A stretch of DNA of 64,000 bases. Source: Prochilodus magdalenae. Lineage: Eukaryota; Chordata; Actinopteri; Characiformes; Prochilodontidae. Made by a program: the position numbers and the translations under genes. The notes under the pieces were generated by a model, which made no database searches, was not told the DNA's origin, and saw only the letters and a program-made list of their open reading frames with translations. Of this stretch, positions 37,745 to 49,548 are shown piece by piece (position 1 is the first letter of the stretch; every line of letters starts with the position of its first letter). The DNA is taken from NCBI GenBank assembly GCA_024036415.1, contig JAMWET010002907.1, forward strand, positions 130,001 through 194,000, written 5' to 3'.

Positions 37745-37965
37745 GTCAATCACATTTAGCCCACCAGTGAGGTGCAACCACCAAATACACATACACATAC
37801 AAGTGCCCGGAGCGGTGGGCAGCCCTGTCCAAGACACCCAGGGAGTAACTGGGGGTTAGGTGCCTTGCTCAAGGGCACTTCAGTCATGTCAGGTTTAAGG
37901 AATCAAACCCTGGGGACCCTCAGGGCACAATGCTGGTTCCTTAACCTCAGGCCACAATGGAACCC
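37745..37965 (-). mobile_element. Second tRNA-derived SINE-like element
   Basis: On the minus strand: 'tggcctgaggtta' (A-box-like), then 'ggtttgattcc' (B-box-like), then 'tgcccttgagcaaggcac' and 'ggctgcccaccgctccgggc', then a TG-rich tail. From memory these body motifs occur in common fish SINEs. Different from the SINE at 8491 and 45910. Confidence 0.6.
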
Positions 37966-37969
37966 TATG

Positions 37970-39520
37970 TGACTATGACAATACAAACTCGTTCCTTGAG
38001 GACGTAATTCTCACAGCAGAAAAAAAAAACCTCAAAAACTCAATATATGTCATACTGTATGTCATTGCTGACATCATCCACAATTTGTTGTGCACTGGAC
38101 AGCCCAAAGACACAGCCAGAATGTTTTATACAGGCTGCAAAACATAATAAATACATGATATACAGTTATATTCCTCATAAGGACATAACAATTCCTTAAG
38201 AATCTCTTATAGTTATGCAAGTCTGTTGAAACAATGGCCATTTATGCGCCACGCATTTTACAACCAACCCACAGAGTGAGACTCATCCTCAAGCATTTCT
38301 ACTGGCTCATAGTTCAGGGGGAGCTGCGGCTGCGCATACGTGCTCTGAAAGTGGGCCTTTGGTCAGATGGCTAAGCTGCTAGCTCTCCGCACCTGCTGGT
38401 GCAGCTCTTCACTCTGGCAACACTGTCCTTAATGACGTCCTTATCTTGAAAGCCCATCTTGATACACGAAATGCAATTTGTCACGGCAGGCACGTCACGG
38501 AACTCAAGAGCATCCAGTATCTTTATGGGTGTGTCAGGCTGCCATTATATTAGCCTCATATCTCTAGCATAAAACCACAGAAGCAAACTTCGGACCCCAA
38601 ACATGACGTGCTTGACTGACTAGGTTTGGGCTCGTGGGGGATGGGGTGGGGGTGTAAATTAGATTTTCCAGGCAACCATGGCTTTAACAGAGGCTCGGCA
38701 GTACGCACTCTGTCAGGCCCCGTGCCACCGAGGGTCACAGGGTCCACAAAAGTATATTGTACTAGCAAGCGCCAAAAAACAAGGCCGGTGCTTCTTCAGG
38801 ACGAACAATGAACAAACTCGGATTTGACAAAGAATGTGGCGGATCCGAGGCCGCTTCGCATGCGTGACGGTATACGGCCTACCCGTAACTCGCGTCTGCA
38901 TGCGCACCAACGCCCATACGCTCTAATTATACAGTTTTGGCCCCATCACTGCTGCACGTGGGGCTCGGACGGTCTGACCATTCTGAAAATGAAAGGAACA
39001 CTCTTCATCTGCGTCTTCACCTTATATCGACAAATGGGCATCCCCCTATACTTACAACAGAACAGGAGGCATGGCAATTCAGGACGCATGTTGAAGAAGT
39101 CTGCTGAAGCACTAGAGTAAACAACAGAAAGCATGTCAACTGACCGCACCACCACACACACAGCAGGGAGAATGTTATGTAGGCCATATGAGGGACAGCC
39201 ACAGCTAACTAAAGGACGGGACGGGCTAAAAAAGCCTGGAGAGCACAATGGAAAGCTTTAAAGGAGCCATTATTTTGTGGGTTTTGTCTAAACGTCTCAG
39301 CAGGGACAGACAAGCCAGACCGGTCTGACACTCTCTCTCTATCCCACTCACACACACACACACACAATCACTAAGTATGCAATTAGCGCCTCGCCTGCTG
39401 TTCAGGAGCGCACGCCGAAGCAGCGCAATGCTTTTACCCAATAAAGTTAATGGCCAGAAGAAATACAGATCACTTATATGAGCACCTTAAAGGGGAATCA
39501 TCTGCATCACTCCTCTTTTT
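37970..39520. other. Noncoding stretch, nothing recognised
   Basis: A short (CA)n at about 39349-39366. Open frames on both strands are short and without recognisable domains. Confidence 0.4.
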
Positions 39521-39524
39521 TAAA

Positions 39525-39640
39525 CATTCATTTATTCACTCATCTCATAAGCCGCTAATCCTTCTGGGTGCCAGGAGGGCGCAGAAGCCTATCCCAGAGC
39601 TCACTGGGAGGAAGACAGGAAACACCTCGGACATGTGAAA
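39525..39640. repeat. Degenerate interspersed repeat
   Basis: 'ttcatttattcactcatctc' followed by 'gccgctaatcc', 'gcctatcccagagctcactg' and 'gaagacaggaaacacc' follows the order of a repeat I recall as frequent in fish ('attcattatc...cagagcctatcccagaa...aggcaggaacac'). Highly diverged. Confidence 0.45.
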
Positions 39641-39644
39641 TTTA

Positions 39645-40940
39645 AATAGAGGCATTACGGAACGCACAACACCATTATCGTTCGGTTAATATTCTTCCTC
39701 TTCTGCTTGATGGAGAGATTTTTGTGAGTTTACTAGAACCCATAGTTTCCGAACACCGTTCCAGCTGGACCGGAATACACAGCCTGATCGGGAATGGTGT
39801 GCTTATAAGAACTTCTTCTTCTTTTTTGGTCAAGACATTTTTGTCCGCTCACTAGTTTTTCCTCCTCTATGTGCTGTTTATTCATCCCTTGTTCCTTCCA
39901 TACCCTCCTCCCAAGTGACTTTAGCAACCGGCTAAGCTATGCACTCAAGCTGCACTTTTCCCTCCTATTTAAGCTGCGCAACATTCCGTGTTTCCTTCAG
40001 GAAATCCACTTTACTAGTTCTTCTTCCTGCTCAGGAGATTTTTGGGAGCTAACTAGCCACACAGTTTTCAGGCTACTGACAATGTACCAACTCCAGAATG
40101 TCTGATCGGGAATGCTTGTATACAGCTTTTTGGTCCGGCTTACAGTTTTGGGAAAAACTTAAAAAATTCCCAATTTTTCCCTAAGAATGAATAGGGTGGA
40201 AAAGTAGACGCCTATCTACCGCACTCCTGTTCTGCACTCCCCTATGTGACATTTATTCATTCCTTGTTCCTCCCATAGAGTCCCATTCATTTCCACCCCC
40301 ATTCAAACCCTACTGTTTCCTTCACCTACAGCCACCAAACTGCATGTACTCACTCGGGCAGATCCCCAAACCCTAATCCTCTCCAGATCTGACATTTTAA
40401 GCCCAAATCTTATTGAAAAGCAATGTCTCAGGCATCAGGCAGCATATCGCTAAACATGTCACATACAGCCTTCCTGTGAGGGAGGTAGACGACGTCTGGT
40501 TACCATCATCATCATTACCACTGAGTAATGAGCTGCTTCACACCAAGCCAAACTGAATGATTTTGCTGACATCCTAAACTTTTAATTCAGCCAGATATTT
40601 TTGAGGGAAGCCACATTTACATGGGACGACAATCCATTCCATCTCCAGTGCGTGCACACCTGCCCTACCTAAGCCTCACCTGTCCACCCAGGTGTGGCTC
40701 CACCTCCCCTCTCAGCCAGGTGCCTTGACAGCAGAAGTGCTTAGCTAAGACCAGGTCAGACAAACTAAGGTTTTATTTCTAGCCTACATAATAAGACACT
40801 TCTGTAAAGGTTCTCGAGAAACTTCCTGGTATGGACCCAGTCTCAGTTCCTGAGCTTGAGTTTTTTTTCCCCCAGGTTTTCAAAATAAAAACATTTGATT
40901 AAAAAAAGAAGAAAAGGCCAAATAGTTTTAGTACGTCTTA
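39645..40940. other. Noncoding DNA on the intron-1 side of fa2h exon 1
   Basis: Following the minus-strand direction of fa2h, this would be the beginning of intron 1. It contains two diverged copies of a block with 'gagatttttgtgagtttact' / 'gagatttttgggagctaact' and 'ctgatcgggaatg' (about 39710-39800 and 40035-40115). No further fa2h exon was recognised here. Confidence 0.4.
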
Positions 40941-40955
40941 AAAACCAGAAGTTAC

Positions 40956-41237
40956 CTCTGTGTATTCCTGTGTGCTGTCTCGGTCTAGCTCCCCGATGTA
41001 GTACTGCTCCATCCACCGTCTGGCGTTCTCGGAGTGGCGGTGCGGAGGTCCATCCAGCTCGGGGCTGATGTCCTTCCCGCAGCGGCGCAGGATCAGAGCC
41101 TCCCCGCCGGGGTGCATGCGGAGGAAGCCGGTCACATCGTAGACCCGCGTTCCCTTCAGCACCCAGCACGACTCCTTACTGCAGTGCCTCGCTACTTCTT
41201 TCTCAGTGAAGAAGCGAGGGGACACCGAAGGCGACAT
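40956..41237 (-). CDS. fa2h: Fatty acid 2-hydroxylase, first coding exon (partial gene)
   Basis: The 94-codon exon begins MSPSVSPRFF and holds an N-terminal cytochrome b5-type heme-binding domain: residues around HPGGEA (the conserved b5 HPGG, first heme-ligand His) and PPHRHSENARRWMEQYYIGEL, which closely matches the end of this domain in vertebrate FA2H. FA2H is an ER membrane enzyme that adds a 2-hydroxyl to fatty acids for 2-hydroxy sphingolipids, important in myelin; its catalytic membrane-bound His-rich domain is encoded by later exons. An in-frame TAA lies 12 nt before the ATG, supporting this start. The exon ends in ACAGAG followed by donor GTAACT (minus strand 40955), phase 0, so the residues VTSGF read past it are intronic. 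No later exon was recognised in 1-40.9 kb by eye; they may be missed, or lie beyond the window behind a long first intron. Confidence 0.93.
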
Positions 41238-41480
41238 CTGTGTTGGATATTAGGAAAGGTGTCCACCTTAAACGAGAAACACACTCACACACACAACAGC
41301 ACCAGGAGGATTTGTTGGAGACCCCCAGCTGGACAGTCCGGCTAACCGTGAACTACAACTCACAAGTTGCTGCTGTCTACTGACTTTTCTCTCTGGCTTG
41401 CGCTTAGAGACCCGCTCATGAACATCTCATGAATATTTAATGAGGCTCCACAGCTGGGCTGGGCTTCCTAGTCGCAGGTT
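41238..41480 (-). promoter_or_regulatory. fa2h 5' UTR and proximal promoter region
   Basis: No canonical TATA box at a clear position; 'gaatatttaatgagg' (plus-strand 41430-41444) is the most AT-rich site. The sequence just before the ATG on the minus strand ('tttcctaatatccaacacag') looks like a splice acceptor, so an upstream noncoding 5' exon is possible. A (CA)-rich run lies at about 41280-41296. Confidence 0.4.
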
Positions 41481-41482
41481 GT

Positions 41483-41550
41483 CGTTCCACCTTAAATGGC
41501 CAGCAGTTTCATTCTGACGCCTTCATTCTGATGACATTTAAGGTGGAACG
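41483..41550. repeat. Perfect 16-bp inverted repeat (hairpin) upstream of fa2h
   Basis: 'cgttccaccttaaatg' at 41483-41498 and its exact reverse complement 'catttaaggtggaacg' at 41535-41550, with a 36-bp loop. Similar 'ccaccttaaatgg' sequence occurs at about 30627 and an inverse variant near 54504, so these look like terminal repeats of a very short MITE rather than a local regulatory site. Confidence 0.75.
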
Positions 41551-42010
41551 GGTCAATTCCAACACTGACTTGCGCAGGCACCTGTTGCGCAGCTGTAGCT
41601 CAGAAATACGGCAGAAAAGTGGCAAATAAACTCAAACAGACTTTCATTTTAGTATTTTATCGTGGTTTTTGCGAGCTAACGGCTAAAAACCTCTCCTCAT
41701 TTTCTTAAACTATGTTTTGCGGCCGCTGATAGGCTAATTCCCCTTGCTAATGCTAATGCTAACGCTTACGCCACTGTTTACATACGAGGGCGAGTCTTTT
41801 TTTAGAGGATTGAGAGGCTTTCCTGAGCTTCTCACAGAAACACAAAAATATGTCCAAGCTTGTCCTTAAAATCGTGTCATTTATTGCAGGTTTTTCGACT
41901 TTTATTCGTTTATTTTCCCTCTTTTTTCCACTCGGATGTTTGACAGGTGCAAAGTTTGGGGCGAGTGCGCCCTCTATGGTCAAAACGAGAACAGCATACT
42001 GGGAGAAATT
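41551..42010. other. Noncoding stretch, nothing recognised
   Basis: Short open frames on both strands only. Confidence 0.4.
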
Positions 42011-42018
42011 CATGAATT

Positions 42019-42230
42019 ATTATGATGGATGGATGGATGGATAGATAGATAGATAGATAGATTAATGTATTGATCCCGAAGGAAATTTAGCAGCAAGTAA
42101 CAGTTATACAATACAGCAAAAAAGGGTTGTACAGTTTGGAACAGAAGTAACATAAGTAAGTACCAGCTCATCAAAATAAAAATAAATAAATAAATAAATA
42201 AAATAAAGCAGAGGCAGAGGGCCAAAACCC
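42019..42230 (-). mobile_element. Probable retrotransposon 3' end with microsatellite tail
   Basis: (GGAT)n(GATA)n at 42023-42062 is followed by 'attaatgtattgatcccgaa' and 'ggaaatttagcagc'. From memory the 'ttattgatcccgaaggaaatt' type sequence next to a GATA/GGAT tail is frequent at the ends of truncated fish retrotransposons. An (AAAT)n lies at about 42178-42206. Not assigned to a family. Confidence 0.4.
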
Positions 42231-42234
42231 CCTC

Positions 42235-43190
42235 TCTACTGACCGTGATGAGCGCCACCTCATTCCAATGTCACTTGACCACCTTAAGATGACCTCAGGT
42301 GACCTACAGAGAGACTGGCGAGCGGTGGCTGGGGTGAAACGCACAGCGAGCATGGTTCTAAAAACAGGCTTCTGGAGGTCATTAGTGATTTTCTAAATAC
42401 ACAGATCTGATACAATATCTGATCTGGAGTTTGGGAGACATGCTTCCAGTAGTGTAGAGAATCAAACAGAACTGAGGGATTCTGGTCCAACACAAGCCCA
42501 GAACCTAGATACCTAGATACAACTAGAGACACTGATCATCAGAGGTGGTCTTTTAAAGTTTTCCAAAGCTATATATATATATATATTTATATGGGTTATT
42601 TTTTGTGTTTCTTTATCCTTTATATTGTAATTGCTAGTGCGTGTACCCGGGAGGTGGTGCCTTGTAAGAAATTCATTGCACAGTTTAACTGCCTTATAAA
42701 TGTGACAATAAACTATTGAATGTTGAACCTTGAATCTGCTCAAAGTCCTTGTGAACTCGGGAATAACTGGAGTCAGAGAGGTTTTAAAGTGGTCAATAAT
42801 TCACCTCCATCAGAGAGCTAGCCTTATTCTGGGGTGGTAATGGTTTCAGTTTGGGCCTTCACTCCACGTTATCCTGTGTCCTTGCTTATTTCAGCTCTGT
42901 CTTCCTGTCAGTGGAGAGCAGATCAGTGGACATCTCAGTAGATATGTGATATGTTTGGAGGGCTGATGTGAGCGGGCGGATCAGATCTCACTTCTGTTTT
43001 TACAGAAACCACAGAGCTGCTGACCTGGGGTTTTTGGTCAGTCGTGATGGGTGCATGTAAATACTGGTTTCACTGGAACTCCTGAGGAACTTCACATTCT
43101 AAGATTACACCTGAATCCACCTGCCAGACATGCAGGTGAGCTGTCTAGAATTTAGAATTAGACGTTCAGAGAAAAGGTTGTGTAACACGT
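42235..43190. other. Noncoding stretch, probably repeat-derived in part
   Basis: 'gaaattcattgcac' and 'atgtgacaataaactattga' at 42660-42720 look like the 3' end of an interspersed repeat. (TA)n at about 42570-42586. No gene. Confidence 0.35.
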
Positions 43191-43235
43191 TTGGCGCGTT
43201 TCATCACTCTCTTCTCAGATCAAGTTAGACCACAT

Positions 43236-43237
<2 letters not shown>

Positions 43238-43282
<45 letters not shown>
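43238..43282. repeat. (TG)n microsatellite
   Basis: An uninterrupted TG run of about 44 bp. Confidence 0.95.
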
Positions 43283-43283
<1 letters not shown>

Positions 43284-43522
43284 ACGTTTCAGTGCACAGT
43301 GCCTCAGTTTCGCCTCCAGGCTGCAGTGCTGCTTAATAAAATCCAACTGGACAAAAGCACTGTTTGTTATCTACCACTCTGCATGCAACTACAGCTAGGA
43401 TCACCAAGCAAACAGTTTGTCTGTCTGTCTGTCTGTCTGCAGGGTGATTGACTTATTGATGAAATGATTCAGGTTTACTTACATGTAGTAAATGGTAAAT
43501 CATTGACTCTAAGCAATTACAC

Positions 43523-44340
<818 letters not shown>

Positions 44341-44659
44341 CCAATGATTCATAATTATTCAAAACAGTTAGAGGGGAACTCCACTACATGTTGTCATTCG
44401 GGATGTTTTGGTGTGAAACTTGCCATGTCAGGAATATTCACGGTGGTGGTGATGGGAACCAGACGTCGAATGGCTCTGAATATGATGCCTAAAATGCTGT
44501 TTTTCAATTTTGTGACAAAAACATTTTTTGTTCTAAAGCATCTTTATTTAAATACCTGGCCCTCATTAAGATGAACAAATATGTATATGTATATATATGA
44601 ACAGCACACCTTGAACACTGATACATAGGAAATGATCATTGAATTCTGATACAACCATA

Positions 44660-45060
44660 TACATATATATACACTGTCTATTCATGTCCACTCTATTAGA
44701 CACTCCTACCTTGCTGGTCCACCTTGTAGAGGTACAATCACAGACCATAGCTCATCTGCTAGTCCATCATCACTGATCACAGGACTGAATCTGAGGGCCA
44801 CATGCAGATGGTGTTGTAAGGCAAACTAGCACCCAAGGAAAACCAGATATTATCATCATCAGTATTCCACTGGCGGGTTTGGACTGTAAATAAAATGGAT
44901 ATGTCTGTGTTGTAGACTTATAGGTTTCTCTACACTGAACCATTTCACAGCGAGCAGCACTGAACGTTCACATCAGTAGTGTTGTAGGTCGAGGAGAATG
45001 TTTAGGGCAGGATGAACTGTCGAGACCCAAAACCAGCAAAACCACAAAACCAGGTAACAG
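44660..45060 (+). repeat. Interspersed repeat F fragment
   Basis: 'ctctattagacactcctacc' followed by 'ttgctggtccaccttgtaga' and then 'tagctcatctgctagtcc' fits an interspersed repeat I recall as abundant in fish. The piece at 46395-46560 probably belongs to the same family in the other orientation. Class uncertain. Confidence 0.5.
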
Positions 45061-45660
45061 CAGGTGGCACGTAGGGTTCAGCTAGAAAGGGCTGAATAAG
45101 CTTTCTGAAATATGCACACGATCCAGATCATGTAGTCCACACAGAAGGTTCAAATACACAGGGACAATTCGACTTCAGCAGTATAACAGTAATACCATGA
45201 CTACCATAACTCAGTACATTTAAATGAAGTGAGCAAACGAACCAGAACATGTTTGCTGGGTTCATCCCTCTTGTGTCTCTACAGCTACCTGGCAGGCTGC
45301 CATAATAAACAAGACTGCATCTGTAATAAATAAATGAAGAAATAAAAGATGATTAGGATAAAAGAGTAGAGAGTGACCGTTTCCACTGGACCATATTCAT
45401 CCTTTTCTCTTTAAAATGCCACAATCAATCATAATTTAAACTCGGATTTAAATTTTAAACAAAAATTACATTTTTAAGTGCTTATATTACTGAAATGCAA
45501 ATCTACAAATATTCATATACTAGAACTATAACTCAAAGTCCTGTTACAAAATATTAATATCAAATTTACAATATACATTTAAATCAAAACACATAAAATG
45601 GCTCTAATAATGAACATCATATGAGTGACAGATGCCTTCCTTTAATCACTGTACTTTCAT
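45061..45660. other. AT-rich noncoding stretch
   Basis: No gene or named repeat recognised. Confidence 0.4.
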
Positions 45661-45673
45661 TTTCCTGTTTCAG

Positions 45674-45727
45674 ATCTACTGCTCGGCTCATCCTAGCTCC
45701 GAGAAGACGCTGTTCACTGAAAAGCTG
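45674..45727 (+). CDS. Candidate isolated 54-bp exon
   Basis: A good acceptor ('ttcattttcctgtttcag') immediately precedes 45674 and a good donor ('ctggtaagccc') follows 45727. The segment is open in the frame IYCSAHPSSEKTLFTEKL. It lies between fa2h exon 1 (opposite strand) and the 116-aa gene. It might be an upstream or alternative exon of the latter, an exon of a lncRNA, or a chance pair of splice motifs. No homology recognised. Confidence 0.3.
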
Positions 45728-45909
45728 GTAAGCCCTGCATTTCGAGGTCCGCCCCTTCAGGCTCGGTTTGGTTTTGACCTATCGCCTAGTCTGAGAAAGC
45801 TGTTTCCGAGGGGACTCATCCTTCACTGCTCTGAGAGAGAGAGCGTCTGTTTTGCATCTTCCTTCATCAGATCCCATTGTTTGCACTTTCGTGATTTGCA
45901 TGTATGCGT

Positions 45910-46110
45910 GGTTGTTGTAGCTCAGCAGACAACGCCACTACCCGCCAAGGAACCACCGCCATGTGTGGGAGGCTGGGGTTCGAATCCCAGTCTGGGTGAC
46001 TATGCTGTGCTGCATCAATAAGAGTCCTTGGGCAAGACTCCTAACACTACCTGTGATATGAATACCCTTGTAAGTCGCTCTGGATAAGAGCGTCAGCTAA
46101 ATGCCTTAAA
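45910..46110 (+). mobile_element. tRNA-derived SINE, second copy
   Basis: Same family as 8491-8709: 'tgtagctcagcagac' (A-box region), 'ggttcgaatcc' (B box), body 'gagtccttgggcaagactcc', tail 'ctctggataagagcgtcagc'. Confidence 0.85.
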
Positions 46111-46116
46111 AGCATT

Positions 46117-46177
46117 TATATCACAGGTAGTGTTAGGAGTCTTGCCCAATGACTCTTATTGATGCAGCACAGCATAG
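46117..46177 (-). repeat. Inverted copy of the SINE body
   Basis: Near-identical reverse complement of 46000-46060 inside the adjacent SINE (for example 'ggtagtgttaggagtcttgc'). It forms a 61-bp stem with a loop of about 56 bp. Either tail-to-tail insertion of a second truncated SINE or a fold-back duplication. Confidence 0.85.
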
Positions 46178-46284
46178 ACCCGGAGTTCCGACAGCACAAC
46201 CTACAGCCAAACCTATGATGCGCATCTGCACCAACAGGCGCTCATAAATTTTTTTTTTTTTTAAATGTGGGCACTGATATAGAT

Positions 46285-46380
46285 ACAGTGCTGTGAAAAA
46301 GTATTCGCCCCCTTACAGACTTCTTCTGTTTCTGCACGTGTCACACTTAAATGTTTCAGATCACCAAACAGGTTTGATTA
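46285..46380 (+). mobile_element. Terminal fragment of a DNA transposon
   Basis: 'acagtgctgtgaaaaagtat' followed by 'tcgcccccttacagac' and 'ttaaatgtttcagatcacca' matches, from memory, the terminal inverted repeat of a transposon common in fish ('cagtgctgtgaaaaagtatttgccccct'). Only one end is present. Confidence 0.55.
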
Positions 46381-46394
46381 TCAGACACAGATAA

Positions 46395-46560
46395 ATACAA
46401 AATGTGGGCGGTGGATCATGCTCAGCACTGCAGTGACCCTGACAAGGTGGTGGTGTGGTGCTGGTGTGAGTGGATCAGACACAGCAGTGCTGCTGGACAC
46501 CTCAGTGTCACTGCTGGACCGAGAATCGTCCTCTGACCGAAAATCCAGCTGACAGCGTAT
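46395..46560 (-). repeat. Interspersed repeat F fragment, inverse orientation
   Basis: 'cggtggatcatgctcagcac' then 'tgcagtgaccctgacaaggt' and 'gtgagtggatcagacacagc' correspond, in reverse, to the internal part of the repeat that includes 44660-45060. Confidence 0.5.
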
Positions 46561-46564
46561 TCCA

Positions 46565-47270
46565 GAATGACAAGGCTGAGATTCCTTGGGCTCAGATTGT
46601 GAAAGAGAGGTTCAGGGAGGAATGAGGAATCAACTTCACGCAGGACTTGGTCACCACACAGCCCTGACCGTAACCCTATCATAGCTCTCCTGTCGTCTGT
46701 ACAAGACAATACAATCAAAGCTAAAGGTGATCCACGCCTATATAGTGTGTATATAAACTTCCATTATTAATCACTACAGTCAGTATAATTACTGTAACGG
46801 GTTTTCCAAACCGAAGCTACAGCAGAGCCGTGTGACACGTGACCCATGCTGGGAGCCTATCTACCAAACCACATGCCCCTAAATTCTTCTCTTTATTTAT
46901 TGAACTTCAGGTGGAGAACAACATGGTCCAACGTAAACAGGTTCACAGCGTATAAGAATTAAGGAGACATTTCTCCAAATGAAAACTAAGTCCACGCGCG
47001 ACAACACGGTCAGGACAACCGTGTGGCCCCCTTGTCTCGGTACGCCCCGCCCACTCCCCAAATGTACATGAACCTATACGAACATGACATCACCTGACTT
47101 CCCATGGTTAGCAAGGCACATTCATTACAGATCAATCTAGTGTTGTCCAAATTTAAAAACCATATTCTAAAATTGTGAATATGAATGAATTAAAGCACTA
47201 AACTCTGCCTAACACTATTAGCAATTATTACCAAACCCGGTCAAACATGTCTGCAGTTCCTCTTAAATTA
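46565..47270. other. Noncoding stretch, nothing recognised
   Basis: No exon or named repeat that I can support. Confidence 0.4.
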
Positions 47271-47273
47271 AAT

Positions 47274-47572
47274 TTAATCTTCTCCAAATTCAGATAAAAC
47301 ATCTGTCAACCATAGAGCATGTGAAGGTGGAGTAGGAGACTTCCACCCGAGAAGAATTCTTCTCTTGGCAAGAAGAAGGACAAGGACCACTGCGTCAGCC
47401 ATCTGGGGACTTGAAAAAGGGGGTTCTACTGGTTCCCCAAATATTGCAAGCAATGGGCACGGATCTATACTACACTCAAAACCCTCCCCCAGTGAGGTGA
47501 ACACTGCCATCCCAAACCTTTCGAGCTCCGTACAGGCCCAAAACATGTGAAGCAATGTGGCAGGTTCCTTAC
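47274..47572 (-). pseudogene. LINE (L1-like) ORF2 C-terminal remnant
   Basis: The minus-strand 93-codon frame starts LHMFWACTELERFG and continues with PLLAIFGEP and LVLLLAKRRILLGWKSPTPP. This order (a Cys-containing 'H-FW-C' motif, a 'LL-FG' segment, then 'AKR-IL--WK---PPS') is typical of the C-terminal end of L1-type ORF2 proteins. Reverse transcriptase and endonuclease domains are absent, as expected for a 5'-truncated insertion in which this end is retained. Reads through to a stop near 47274. Confidence 0.7.
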
Positions 47573-47574
47573 CA

Positions 47575-48430
47575 TAACTAGGACATCATGGGTTCACCCC
47601 TGGGCACACTAGTTTATTCTAATGCGTTATAACAAAGTACCACTACCGTCAATACTACCATTACAGTTACTGTCGCTTATGTAGTACAGCTACCATTTTC
47701 ACTATACTGTTATCACTACTACTGGCACTATCAGTAATTCAGCTGTCACCAGTACTATTCCCAGTGCACTGCTGTCACGTCTATAGTTATCAGTACTAGC
47801 ATCACAATAATTAATACAGTTTTTGCCAATTTCTATAACGTCACTAATGTTGCTATCACTGTTATGGTCACTGGTTCAGTTGTTATGGTCACTAATGTAC
47901 TGGCATCACTATTACTGTGACTGATTCAACCAAATCAATGGCAATGTCAATCAATCAATACTGATATTACCATTACCATCACTGATACAGTTTTCCTACT
48001 GGTCACTATGGTAGCTTATAGTAATCGCTAGAGGACCACCATGTTTGCTACATGTGTCCTAATTCCAGAACAATCCAGCAAACCAAGCTATATCCGACGT
48101 CAGCAAACCCCATCCAGTATTAACCTGTGGATTACGAGTGCAACGCTGCCGGTCAGGCTTGAGTAATACATCAAACCACACGTAGCCGCTCTACACAAAG
48201 CTTTGCTCTGAGGAGCTTGTCGTTTAATTCGGCTTCTTCATCTTTCCCAGAAGCTTTCTTTGTTCTCCACTCGCGGGCATCTAAATTTACCCTGCGGGAA
48301 CAAAAGGCAGCTTAATAATTGACGGCATGTTAGCGGGCGAATGTGACTGAAACGCGAGCCTCTAGCTTTTGTTGTTTTAGGGGCGTGGGTTGCGGCCCAG
48401 GTGAGCTCACCTGGTGATGTCAGCGCAGGA
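47575..48430. other. Noncoding stretch upstream of the 116-aa gene
   Basis: 47600-48000 is a cryptically simple region rich in 'actaccattac' and 'cagttactgtc' variants. No gene was seen; distal regulatory sequence for the downstream gene is possible but not visible. Confidence 0.4.
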
Positions 48431-48487
48431 GGCGGAGTCACACGGTCCGGCTCTGTCCGATAGGATGCTTCTGTGGAGAGCAGCGTG

Positions 48488-48494
48488 CATAAAA
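48488..48494 (+). promoter_or_regulatory. TATA-like box of the 116-aa gene
   Basis: 'cataaaag' in GC-richer DNA. Transcription start would be expected about 25-32 bp downstream, near 48515-48525, after which the first ATG is 48584. Alternatively the sequence before 48564 ('catcccttccacag') is a splice acceptor, in which case an upstream exon exists and this box is irrelevant. Confidence 0.45.
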
Positions 48495-48583
48495 GAGGCG
48501 TTCCAGGTAAAGGGCCGACGAGAGACAGAGTACGAAGCTAACGGAAGAGCATCCCTTCCACAGGCGGGACACAGCCACACTCC

Positions 48584-48601
48584 ATGGCCACTGTAGTGCC
48601 G
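48584..48601 (+). CDS. 116-aa unrecognised protein, exon 1 coding part
   Basis: ATG GCC ACT GTA GTG CCG, directly followed by a strong donor (gtgagtac) at 48602. The ATG is in a favourable context (G at +4) and is the first ATG after the position expected for transcription start from the TATA-like box. The exon ends in phase 0, matching the phase of exon 2. It encodes only MATVVP. Confidence 0.55.
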
Positions 48602-49045
48602 GTGAGTACACTGAGTTGCTGTTACGACTAATGCACTTAATGTTTATAGTGCTGTTGTTCCCATGCTGGTATTGGGAAATGGATGCTATGAAGCAAAGCA
48701 GGAATATCTGGCAAGTGTGAGAGCCGTTCAGGTAGCATCCGATTTGGAATACACCGTGTTTATTCTAATGTGTTATTAACAAAGGAGGCACTAACTGCAC
48801 TAAAGGCACAAAGAAAAATTCTCAGGATATGAATATCAGTGCCTTTATTATAGCTACCATCACTGCTGTGTGTTCTAGTGTACTCTACACAGGCCTTTGT
48901 ATTAGGGTTGAGTTTGATGGCCATAGTAATACAATATAGCCAGATATTGCTTGTACTATGCCAGAGTTTGTAGTATCTGTAGGCCTTTAACTTAAACCTC
49001 TAACACTTAACTGACCAATTATCATATATATACATATATACATAC

Positions 49046-49329
<284 letters not shown>

Positions 49330-49548
49330 CTTTCTCCAGAAACATTCTTGATTTTTAATTTACTGATTTAATCTATTACCTGAATAAATTTTTGAATATC
49401 AAATTCCATTATTGTGAAACCATTGTGAGGTTTTGTAATGCATTAAATCATTTTGTAAACTGAATAAAAATAAATAAATAAATAAATAAATATATATATA
49501 TATATGTGTGTATATGTATATATATACACACATATACACACACACATA

